Shown here one piece after another: positions 30,701 through 42,700 of a stretch of DNA of 64,000 nt. The stretch lies in the NCBI GenBank assembly GCA_028023455.1, contig JAQFVV010012497.1:932001-996000 (forward strand). Direction: 5' to 3'. The notes under the pieces were generated by a model, which ran no database searches, had not been told where the DNA came from, and saw nothing but the letters and a program-made list of their open reading frames with translations. Within the stretch, counting starts at the first letter, position 1. Every line of letters begins with the position of its first letter. A program made the position numbers and the translations under genes. This DNA comes from Epiperipatus broadwayi (Eukaryota; Onychophora; Udeonychophora; Euonychophora; Peripatidae).

Positions 30701-33700
30701 GGAGTTTTGTGTTTTACTTGAAAAGAAAAGGGGGCTAAAGAAAGAAGTCAACATAGCGTATATATATATAAAGACGCATATAACCGTATAATAGATATAG
30801 CCGCACATATAATCGATAGCTGCTGAATAGAAATGGAGGGAACAGAGGGACCTGGGATAGTATGAGTGATAGAAACCAAATTGGAGGAATGACAAGAGCT
30901 GTGGGAATCTTGAAGGGCAAGGAGCATCTGAGGATAGGATAAGACAGTCAGGGGGACGGACCCGCGGAGTAGTAGGTAACGAGCCGTGGATTACTATAAA
31001 TTACAAATCACATATTAAACAATGGAAGAAAACCCAGATGAAAGCATGTGGGAACAGACGGGGGAGAGTCCAATACAATTTAAAAAACAGGATACGGAGA
31101 ATGAAGGGGATATTAAAACATTAATAAAGATGATGACGCAAATGATGGCCGAAATGAGGGAAGATAGAGAAGAGCGTAGAAGAGATAGGGAAGAGTTTAA
31201 AGAGGAGATAAGGCAATTACTCAGGGTAAAGGAAGTGAAGTCAGAAGAGAACAAAGGGGAAGATAGTAGCTTAGCCAATGTTGAGGAAAAAATAGACCAG
31301 AATAGGATGGAGATGGACAAAACGAAAACAGACCTGAATGATCTAAAGGAAAGGGTAGAGATACTAACGGATGATGTAGGAAAGGGAAATAGGCATCAAG
31401 ATGGGATGAAGGAAGCTATCAGGCAGACGGAGGAGGCGTGTCAGGAAATTAGACAGCACCAGGACAAAGTCCGAGAAGCACTGGGATAGTGGGGACAGAG
31501 AATCCAAAGGATTGAAGCAGACCAGGGACATGGGAATGTGGGTAGAAGGATGGAAGAGATGGAGAAGAGATGGGAAAGGCAGATGTCGCAACGGGACACA
31601 AGTCGTGTATGGGCGGAGAGACAGATGAAGATAGAAATATTTAGGGCAGGAGAAAACGAAAACCCAATGGACCACCTCGAAAGCGTCGGGAATCTGTTTG
31701 GAGAACCAACGGCGAGAGAACCTGACCGAATAAATATTGCAAGCGGATACCTACAGGACCCAGCGAGAGACTGGTGGAGGACGCTGGAATTTAAACCCCG
31801 GTCATATGAGGAATATAAGGAAGAAGTTTTGCGGTGTTTCTGGAACACAGCACGTCAAGAAGGGACTTATTTTAGAATCACCAGGGAGAAATATGGGGGA
31901 AGGCCCAATGAGACGGCCACTCAGTTTTATTATAGGCAGGTGGCGAGCCTTCAACAATTGCCTGCGTACCATATGACGGAGATGCAGATCATCTCAATAA
32001 TAAGGCACAATATGCCAACCACCCTCAGACACATGATGCTGGGAAGGGATTGTAAAGGGATCCATGAGATGGGGGAAATGATAGCCAAATTTGAACAAGA
32101 AGAGGGGATAGGAGGTAGATAGAGAGGGCTAGTAATGAACAACCCAGAAAACGAGTACCACCGGACCGATACTAACCTAGAGGACGGAGGGAAAAATGGA
32201 TTGACGACCGTCACAAAGACAAATGTTTAAAGGGACTCACATGGGAAATAGACACCACAAACCGGGAATGACCTGTGACATGAAACGACATATGATATTG
32301 GAAATGGAATTGGTGGGTCGACCTGGGAGTACCCTGCTAGACCAGGAGAAGGCTGGCACATGACGCTGGCCCAACTTAAGTGCAGAAAATCACGCAACAC
32401 ATTTCATTAGAGTCCTTGCCAGCTCACTTCCCAAAACTTCGTTATTGCTGGGAGGATCAGACTTTCCAAAATCTTGGATAGAGATCGATCGTATTCTGCA
32501 TAGGGGACTTCGGAAAGATCCATCCCCATATCTCCTGTCAGGGATGCACGAAACCCATTGGCCGTTGTCGTCAATTGTGGCAGACCCTAGATTACCATAT
32601 AGTTTTTTCCGTTTATAGTCGTTGTAAAAAAAAAAAAAAAGAAGTCTGACCACACAGCATCTGATCCAGATTTTAAGGGAAAAGCGAAGGCAGACCGATA
32701 GGCCAATCCAAAACACATTCACTGTGGGAGACAGAGTTATGGTAAGATCAAATCCGGTCAGCCGGCCAGAACAGAACATATTTAAGAAATTCCTTGACCT
32801 GTACGATGGCCCATACGAGATCATCAGGGCATACGGGAATAATGCCTTTGTACTGGCATGATGAAAGGTGATTAAGGGGACTTTCAATGCAAGGGCACTG
32901 AAGAGGGCCGAATAACTTGGCTCCTTCTCAGAGCTAAAATCCGCAACCTCGGACTTTACTCTACACCGGGCGGGGAGATATGTAACGGAATAGCGTTACA
33001 TGGGATTTGAATCCAGGCATATGATGTTAGATTAAATATATATGCAATTGACGAAATGAATGACAGGTACAAAACTTTTAAAAAAAAAGGGTTTTGCTTT
33101 AATAATGAACGAGAAACACCCGTTTCTAAAACAGGATCGCAGCTATATAAGAGTACCTGTCAAATTTATTGAAATAAGAGTAAAAGAGTTTTTTTTGTTA
33201 TTTTGTTGTTTTTGAGAATAAATATGTAATCATTAGTTGTAAGTTTGTTTTTTTTTTTGTTTTTTTTTAAAAAAGAAAGATGAATGATTGAACACAGGTT
33301 TGACATTTTATTAAATCATTTAAATCATGTTTGAACACAAAGAGAAAATGAATTGATTAAGTTGCAACATGTTCTGAAATTCCAAGCGATCTAAAATTAT
33401 TTTCAATGGGGGGTAATTAGTAAATGTAAAGTTAGTAAAAATGAAACAATAAGCCGGGTATATGTCGGTAAGGTCTAGATAAAATAAGCCGAATTTAGAA
33501 ACAGAAGTGAGAAAAAGTGTACACTGCTATTGTACAACCCAGACTTCTGTCTCCAGCTAAACAATGCCTGAAAAATGGCCAAATTGAGTTAAATTCCAAA
33601 GTGGTGCAAACGATCCCAGAAATCGCTGAATTAAGTTAATACTCGATGGACCTATTGGATGAAGGGACTCACAGGTGCAAGGGGGAGATTGGATGAAAAA

Positions 33701-36700
33701 AATTCTAGGTGTGAGGGGGGGAGAAGAGAGAAATTACAAGGGGAATTGCGAAAGGAGAAAAGGGGCAGAATCACCGATGTGCTTGGAATAATTAAGTTGC
33801 TGTTTGAAAAAGAAAGTTTTTTTTTACCGGTAGAAATAAGATCTAACTTTCGTATAATAGTATAACGGAGATGCGTTGCTGAACCTAAAATTCGCGGCTT
33901 GACCGCCGGACCTCCATGCTCCGTTCAGCTGATTGCCCCTAGGATGCTCGTAACACCGGAGAAACGTCACCTAAGGACCACACACGCTTTTGAGACCTCG
34001 CAAATTGCCAGAATGCTTAGTTAAAGAAGAAATCATCGCTCAGGTTCCTTCTTACCGGCTGTCTACATTCCACAGGTAGCTATCTTTAAATTAATCGTAC
34101 TCACTTATGCACCAGAGTAGATAAACTTTAAAAACAATAACTAGTGAAAAACATTTAGCTAAATGATAAAATTACTCGCGACCATAAATGAATGATTAAA
34201 GAACTTAACCAGAATAAGTTTGTCTACAAATAAACATCCTTTAATATATGTGCGAAGTCTCATTTAATTCTATAGTTAATTTATCTCGGCTTGCCAGTCA
34301 TATACCGGCATAAAATTGTTATTAAATAGATTCAAATAAACCATTTATTTAATTAGCATTTTGTTATTGATTGATTGGAATTTCAACTCACATTTATATG
34401 ATAGGGAATGAGTGTTGGAGTGATCCAATGTGTTTTTTGTTATGAATGAATGCATTTGATATTTTTGGTGTTGGGATTTGATTAAACTTATGTTATATTA
34501 TCATACCTTTCTTAGATTAATATTAAGCTTTGATTGATTTGTTCTGTGGGATATAGGGCGGGCCCTAATACGATAAGTCTGATTGATCGCGATTGAAAGG
34601 TCACATATGCGATATAATTTGAAAGGTGATATTGGCTGTGTTCGTTTCCTGCTTCCGACTGGAGTGATGCACGGGCATGTTTTGTGATATAGTTGAGTGA
34701 GCTTATGCACATACGTGGCGGACTCTTGTAAAGTTCTCCTGGCGCCTACTACTTGGATTCGATCCAAATTTACGTATAAATAAATAAAAGCGTACGTGTA
34801 TATGTGTTTGAAATTATCTTCACCGAACATTATGTAACCCCCCAGACGCAAGAACACAGCAGATTCATAGGAGTGACTTTAATGTGCTGTCGGCACGGAA
34901 GCCGTCGAGGGGGCGGTTACAATACTTTGTGTTAATATTAACTGATTGGCTCATATAATTATATTTGAGTTCAGAAAAAAATATGGCCATTCTTATTTTC
35001 GTAAAATATCTTGTGGCTGGGATGAGAGTATTTTTGCAGATTGAACACCACTGCTTAATGGCGCTTGCGAGGAAACAATGATTACTTTCTATAGTTTATT
35101 ACAATCTAAACTACAGCTTGTAAAATTTATCAAATATTAATAATGAATAAATAAAACTGTTGCATATGTACTTGTAACTATCAACACATACACAAAAATA
35201 TTATAGCAACAAAGATATTTTTAAGTTTAAGGCCTTATGGTATTTAGAATGATAAGATCTTATCACGTTAAATATTGAAACAGTCATCGAGGTTTTTTTT
35301 CAGTTATCGGTCTTTTAATATTTTACCATTGTCTTTTTTAATTTTTCCGATGATTATCTTGAACACTGATGATGTTCGAGATAGTAAATACAGCAGCAAT
35401 AGTGACTTTATATGAGATATACTATTTGTAGGTCTTGAGTAATTTATATGGCACTATCCATTTTTACCTTTATGGCATTATAGAGGTATTTCCCGAGCTG
35501 GTTTTTCAAAATTCACTAATTTCTGGATGCGATTGCATTTCCAGCCATTTTCATTGGTGTGGTTTTTTATTAATTAGCCACACATGGTAAATGGATTTCT
35601 TCTAAATAAATTTATCATATTGATTGTTGTAATTGAAATATTGAAAAATACTTTAAAAACAGTCGGTAAATAAAGAGATTTAATCAACAGTTGATTCTTT
35701 CTTCAGCATTCATTATGACAACAAGACTTCAATGGTAGACTGCATTCTAATGGAATGAATTGCTGGTCTCCTAGAATTAGAATGATAATAATAAGAATGC
35801 CTAGTTGCTTATTTCTGACCTATTTATACCTAATTGATGTTGTTCAATTAACATGGTTTTCAAATGTCACCAGCTAGGGAAAATATAACCTATTGCATCA
35901 TTACAAAATGTATTTTGAAAAACACCCTCTTTACTCTCCAAAACATGTTGTGGATACACATTTTAGTACATTATATTCTGATTTTTATACATAAGTATGT
36001 GAAACAAAAAAGGAAAAAAAAAAAAAGTTTTCCTTTTCTCTCTTTATTTATATTTCACAACATAGGAAGAAGAACTCATGGCTGATTTTTTTAATTTTTA
36101 ATTACAACTTCTAAAATATTATCAATTTTAAACCTATTTTTAGCTTTGCTGTCCAGTTTTACTATATAATTGAGAAATTTTATTTAAAACTCAGTTCAGG
36201 AAAGTCATACTAGAACAGGTTCAAATTTAGATTTATTTATTTTTTAAACTACAGAATTCTTTCGCATATCAAAAGCATTTTTCCATCTTCCTTTACAGTA
36301 TTACTATCATTCTCTTGTTTCTCTCATATTACAAAATAATACTTAATAATCTTGAGGCAGTTTACATTTTTATTTCTCAAATGGCACACATCTATGCACA
36401 CACACTCAAATGGCAATTTGTATATTTATTGGTCAGTTCACATGAGTATTTATTAAACACATTTTTTTTTCGTTCTGCATTGTTATAGTATAACTAATCT
36501 GGGCTACATTGGATTTGTTATAGCTGCAATATATATAACATTTAAGATTATAATCATTTCACAGAACATTCTCATTAAAATGTGTTATTCGGAATTCTTT
36601 TATCAGACTGAATTTGATAACTCATATTTTTACATTTTTCAGAAAATGATTAATCAAAATCTAGGGCTTTCTATAGGATATTTTCTGATTGGTGATGAAC

Positions 36701-39700
36701 TACTATGACCTTTAATGTACTGATTGTATATTTATTGAACAGAAAACGATATACAGACATGAAACATGAAAATTCAAAATCAATATATCTCTCTAATAAT
36801 GTATCCAGTATTTACAAATAAAATAAATGAAAATAAGAAATTTAAAAAACGAAATCTATTTTTTAAAAACAAATACTATTTTTAATGGAATATAGAAACT
36901 GATTATTTATAAAGCACATAGGAATACTATTTTTTTATAATTTTAATTAAATTATAAATTATTAATAATAAATTATCATATATAAAAAAATGAATAGTCT
37001 ATACAATAGTGAACTAAAACAATTTAAATTTTGTTAATTATTTGGATTATTCATGCTTTTGATATATATAGAAATAATTTGAAATAAATGAATTTAAAAT
37101 ATTTGTTTTGTTTTATTTTTTTTAAAAAAGTCATTTTTATAATTTTAATAAAGTTTAAATCATTGATATAGATTTATTGCATGAAAAATTTATAAATAAT
37201 TTTTATTCTAGCAACATGTATTAAAAAGTCACAAGGTTTATAACGATTATTTTAAAAACATACAAAAATAAGTAATTTTGAAAAACAAAAGAATAATTGA
37301 TATTTTTTTAAAATCAAAATATTTTATAATTTTAATAAAATTTCAATTAAAAAATAATAATATTTTAATCAAAGCAGAGTGTTGCATTATGTATACATAA
37401 CCTGAAAGTAAATGAGTATATAAATATATTGTACCTTGAGAATACTTGATACTGAAATTTTCCTTTAATATACAAAAAAGAATTTTTTACATGAAGCTAG
37501 GTGTAAGTGCTAGACACAATCTTTGGTGATAGTTTGATAATGCTAACACTTTGGTAACATAATTTCATATTATTTTTTTTGAATCAGTGTTTGCTTTGTG
37601 AAGCAAATTTTAACATTTAATATGTTTTTTGAATGCTTAGAGAATGGAATAACATTATTTATGTATATAATTAAAACTATTTGTTACATTTTATAGGAAT
37701 TTTCTATCTAGGATTGATACCTATATATACACAATTTAAGATTTGCTTGCAGATGTGTATATATCGTTCAAATACGCTACTCAGAATTATTTTCAAGCAG
37801 ACTCGCAAATCACTTTAATAAACTTGCAAATACAATTTTATTTTTCATTTGTCAATATCCAGTCATTCAGTCTGATAAAATAATTCTGAGTAACGTATTT
37901 GAACGAGAATACTAATTCTAAACATTACATATTTAACCACAAGCTAGAAACTAATCTGGGATATTGGATGAGTAGACACTAGATAGAGATTTTATACACA
38001 AATTTTCCTGCATCCTTTGATTACTCTGGTTATGCACTGAGTGGTGCTACTGTATAGAGAGTTTTGCCTCTGAAAAACAGATTGTGTAAGCCTAAAAAAT
38101 GGTATTCATGTGATGTGTATTAATCTATGTTATTACTAACAGTTGAATATATTTGAAAATTTATTTATAAAGTTTAGATTTTTTAAAAAAACATTTGACA
38201 AATAATAATAGATGATGGAATTGGTACAACATATTATTACCATATTACTTCGAATATAAGATGCTCTCTAATTTAAGATGCAGTAGGATTTTGAGTCAAA
38301 AAAATTGGAAAAAAAATTAACTCCCAAATTTAAGAAACATATATGTACTTAAATAGGAAATTAATATAAATACAATAAAGTCACCTAATTTATTGCGAAT
38401 CTTTTTCAGACATATGGTACGTTCACTTTCTACATTTTCATGTTCAGAATTTGAATTCTCATCTTCAGGCCATAAATGTTATAATTTCTTTGCCAATTTG
38501 CTTTCATGTAAAAGTACATTCTAAAATTATTTATATTTTTACTAATATTTTCTGAAAAAAATAAATGTGTAAAAAAAGTTCTAAAACGTATGTTTTCACT
38601 TTAAAAATCAAAACGAAGCTGTTGAAACTGTCAGATTTTGACAAGCACTCTCTTGTGTAGGGAATAAGAAACAACCAATTAGCATCTTGGAAGACAGACT
38701 TCTATCTCATCGTTATATTGATTTGTTAGTTGTTTAAAGATTATTCGGTATAATTTTTTTGATAAAATAATGGTAAAATTGGCAAAATAACATTAAAAGT
38801 AGTAGTTTGAGAGAGAGTTAAAGCCATTTACAAAATTAATTAAAAAAATATTGATTAAAAAAATTTTAACACACTATTTTACACCAGTAATGATCATAAT
38901 ACTATGTGCATGTATAGCGTAAAGCAAAGATCCACAGAAATAAGATGTTAAAAATTTTCGTTTTGAGTTTAAGATGCACCCCTCTTTTACGTATTCAAAA
39001 TTTGAAAAAAAATTGTGTGTCTTATATTCAAAATAATATGGTATAACTAAAATAAACATCATCACAAACTCTCAGATAAACATTGGGCTTAACTCTACAA
39101 TTTTAAATATATCGAATACATAAATAAACTTCCTGTAGTTAAATTACATGAAATTGATGTTTTGATATGGATTTCTGTGTATGAGGATAATTTATATAAT
39201 TTAAAATACCTTTCTTTAAATGTATTAGCTGGATTTAGAACATTTTATTTAGAAATAAAGTATTACAGAAATTTCAAAGTAGTCAGTTATAACAATGAAA
39301 TATATGTTAATTATTAAACATAGAATATAAAACAAAGATATTTTAAATGTGATACATAAATTTACACATAGATGGAGTAAAAAAAAGTCTTTAAGAGACA
39401 TTCATTTCGTTATCATATATAAATAATAGATTGTATTGTACAATTATATCGGTTGCTTTTTATTTTAATTTTGCATTTAATGTAATGCTAAATACGTAAG
39501 CTTTCAATATATAGCACTAGTAGAGAGCTGTTTTTGTCTTATTATGTAAATTGCAAATCTCATTTTTTCCATCAAAATTACTTTGTATATTCAAAATTAT
39601 TTACTTTTCAATAAGATGACATATTTGATATTAGATTCTCTTATCAACTTTTAGTTGATTTTAATTCCACAATCAATTGTAGTCATTTCTAATTGTATAA

Positions 39701-42700
39701 AGTTGCTTGGTGAAGAAGAATATTTAGGAATATTTATTATTGCTTTAGAAGGTGGATTGTGTTCAGATTATGCCAGATTTTTCAACTAGAGAATAAATGA
39801 TCTGTATATTTTGGACACATTTTAAGATTTATTTCATTGTAAATTAATTATAATATAATTCTTCGAAAAATGGAAGATAAAGAAATAAGAGAATAACTAG
39901 TAACAAAATGTCATCACAATAATGGATCTGGACAAACGCCATTATATGATTACTAGGAGTTACCTTGAATTTATCAGACTATGGCAATACAAAAATATAA
40001 AGCATTAGCTTTATATATAATAACAGGGGCTTATTTCTAGCCTGCTCATAATCAAACTAGCTGGTTATCAGCTATTAATCAAGTTGTTATTAGCTGGAGA
40101 GTAAATACTCTGATTGTAAATACAAATAATATGGTTATAACAAGATGCAGCCATCACCATAGAGAAAATTATTCTCTTATAGACCATAATCTTATGTGTA
40201 ATGGTAAAAAAAGTAGAGCTGCTTTAATCTAACCTAGAGATGCAGATAGAGGGGGTTCGAACCTCACCTACTCCTCTAGATTGCTACTAAGTGACTTACT
40301 CCCCAAACCTCACTAGAATTTAATCTTAATGTATGCCCGGTGGTCAGGGAGAGAAGAGACCACGAAAAGGAATTTTTACATATATAATGATCAGATGTAC
40401 ATACGTATGTCACAAAAGAAAAACAATACTAAGTGGTTTTATTTATAGTGAATGAAAGATAACACAAACTTTTATTATTTACATTAAAAGAATTCATACA
40501 ATGTTTTATTAATAGTGTCACAGGCTATTTTCACTGCAACCGGATAGACATATTTGAAAGATCCATTGATCGTAATGATAAGAACAGACAAAATTTTACA
40601 TTATCATTTCTTTCTTTAAAATATTCCAGCCAATGGAAGCGTTACGTAAAAGAAATCAAGAGAGAGAGAGATGATTCATTAACTCTGTGGTTGGAGAACA
40701 TAGAAATAAATAGGTGGTCAAACTCAACTAAATACTTTGGACAGGTTTAAATCACCACCCTACTTATGATTTAAGAAGAATGATAAAGTGACCCCAACAG
40801 GAATTTCCAGCTATAATTGAAACATTTCGATGACATTTTGAGAAAGATTTCCTAATAAATATAAATATATAAGACCATGCACACAGGCGATAGCATATAG
40901 TGGGCTGTGAGGCTCGAGACATAACAGTTACCAAGAGGTTAACACAAGACCGGATAGCTCTCCGTCTTTAAACTAAGTTAGAGAGAAAATGGAATCCGTT
41001 CGCTAAACGCATGACCCGGATTCAGGATCGGAGTTTTTGTTGCTTATGTCCAGTTACGTACGTTTAAGGAACTGAGATCGACATGAGATCCCGAACAATT
41101 TATTTATTTTTCAGAAGGTCCGAATGTAGGTATGTTAACCTAAGCAAACTTGGCAAAAGAAACACTGTATTTTATGCTGAGCGGCCCAGTAGATCACCCG
41201 TGGCACGATACCATATAAATACGGTCAACGACCTTTAAATTTAAAAAAGAAACCCTCTGCAAAATATATATCTTAGGAAAGCTGAAAATCCGCAGAAAAA
41301 TAGTAACTTCACCTTTATAAAATTTGAATTAATAAAAAGAACAAGTGGGCGGATATTTTATTTATTTAGTTGAAATTTAACCCATTCACCACTAAGCCAA
41401 TGCTATTTAATAATTTTTTAATACATATTGTCAAAATGTACTCTCTCTTAGTACTAAAATATAAATGCGAATGTTTTATTTCACGCTCTTTAAAATATAA
41501 CTTTAAATTTGTAACCCTTCATTGACTAAAATATACTGGCATTTGATAAGGATCTTTCTTTTATATGTATATAAAAAAAACTAAGTTAAAGTTTGGAAAG
41601 TTTTATAATATAATATCTAGCAATTTAAATCTTGATTTTAAAATAGAGTTTTGCACTTTCTTTGATTTGCTTCCTTTTCTTTCTAAATAAATATTTATAT
41701 AAAATAAATAACTTGATTACGGGAGTATAATGGCGGAAAGTTAAACGAAGCATTTTTCAATTAAATTAATAAGAATTACCGCCGCCATTATATGTAATAA
41801 CCCTACCACCCATTAAAGTATTTAAAGAAAAAGGAAAGCAATTAATGAAATATAATTTCACAAGACTCGAATACATAGATTTAAAAAAACAGATATATAT
41901 AGAAAAGCATAAATATACATTGAATTTGCAAATTGCAAAGATATTTTAATAATTTATGGGAACGTTACCGCTAACTAGATGGGTGGGTCAAAATGAGTTC
42001 ATTTGATGTTTCCCCGCAGGTCTTCTCGGTTCTTCAAATTTGTTTTTCCATGTTTTTGAGGGCAGATTTTTTTTCGGATACAGGGCAGATACTTTTGTTC
42101 TCTGGCTGGCTTATATGATTACGACTCCGACCTCAGGAACAGCTCAGGAGAGCGAAGGCAAAAGAGGTTACTCCCGCATTTTTGCAGAGCAACACATTTC
42201 TAGATTTTTATTTATATGCCGAAAAATAGAGTGCAGCTTGAAGTAAGTACAGCAAGCAAGAGTTCGCTATATTGTCTAATTTTTCAGCAAAATTTCTTCC
42301 AACTAAATTCTTAAGAATTTCTCTCTGACCTTCAGCACTGGTTACCCGCAAGCATAAGACCAAGAACAAAAGAAAAGTTCTTTATTTATACCCTTTTTCC
42401 ATTATGTTTTTAATCTGCTAATTAGTAGCGAATCATGCCCGTTATTTCAAATTTTTCCTGTTATCTATTTTTATCTAATTCAGAAAAATGTTTTACTAAT
42501 TAAATTCCTTTTCTTAATGGATTCTATTTAATTAAGAAATTCATCGAATTCTACCAAATATATTTTAAAAATAATTGCAATTATAATTTTAACTTTCTAT
42601 ATTTTATTTTATTAAATCTTTTAATTTAGGCAACTATTTGAGAAAACGATAAATTTAGTTTGAAAAAGAAACATACATTCACTGTGGTTGGACTTAGGGT

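Larger units (their letters stand above)
28505..34921 (+). mobile_element. Non-autonomous Ty3/gypsy-type LTR retrotransposon
   Basis: Two long terminal repeats (28505-30468 and 32981-34921), both TGTAAC...GTTACA, flanked by the 4 bp duplication ATAC (28501-28504 and 34922-34925). It has a primer-binding site, a gag-like frame with one stop, a short integrase relic and a polypurine tract. Protease, reverse transcriptase and RNase H are missing. The 2.5 kb interior is therefore a deletion derivative that would need proteins from a relative. It lies in the same orientation as TOP3A. Confidence 0.93.
28266..35089. mobile_element. hAT-like inverted-repeat element split by an LTR retrotransposon
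   Basis: The left arm (28266-28401) and the reverse complement of the right arm (34944-35089) share TTTCCTCG, then CAGTGGTGTTCAATCTGCAA, ATACTCTC, CCCAGCCAC and ATTATATGAGCCAATC. CAGTGGTG...CAA resembles hAT ends (CAGTGGTTCTCAA). The whole LTR element 28505-34921 sits between the arms, so this element is older. No clear 8 bp duplication lies at the CAG ends, and the inverted similarity runs about 30 bases past them. Confidence 0.75.

Noticed and set aside
31364-31848. Minus-strand frames over gag
   Set aside because: Antisense of the Glu/Arg-rich gag coding region, giving Ser/Leu-rich shadow frames.
32390-32887. 165-codon minus-strand frame in the LTR element
   Set aside because: Antisense shadow of the integrase relic, which has recognisable motifs on the + strand.
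40252-40300. Possible tRNA gene with GGTTCGAACC
   Set aside because: The B-box-like stretch is present but no paired acceptor arm or A box at proper spacing was found.
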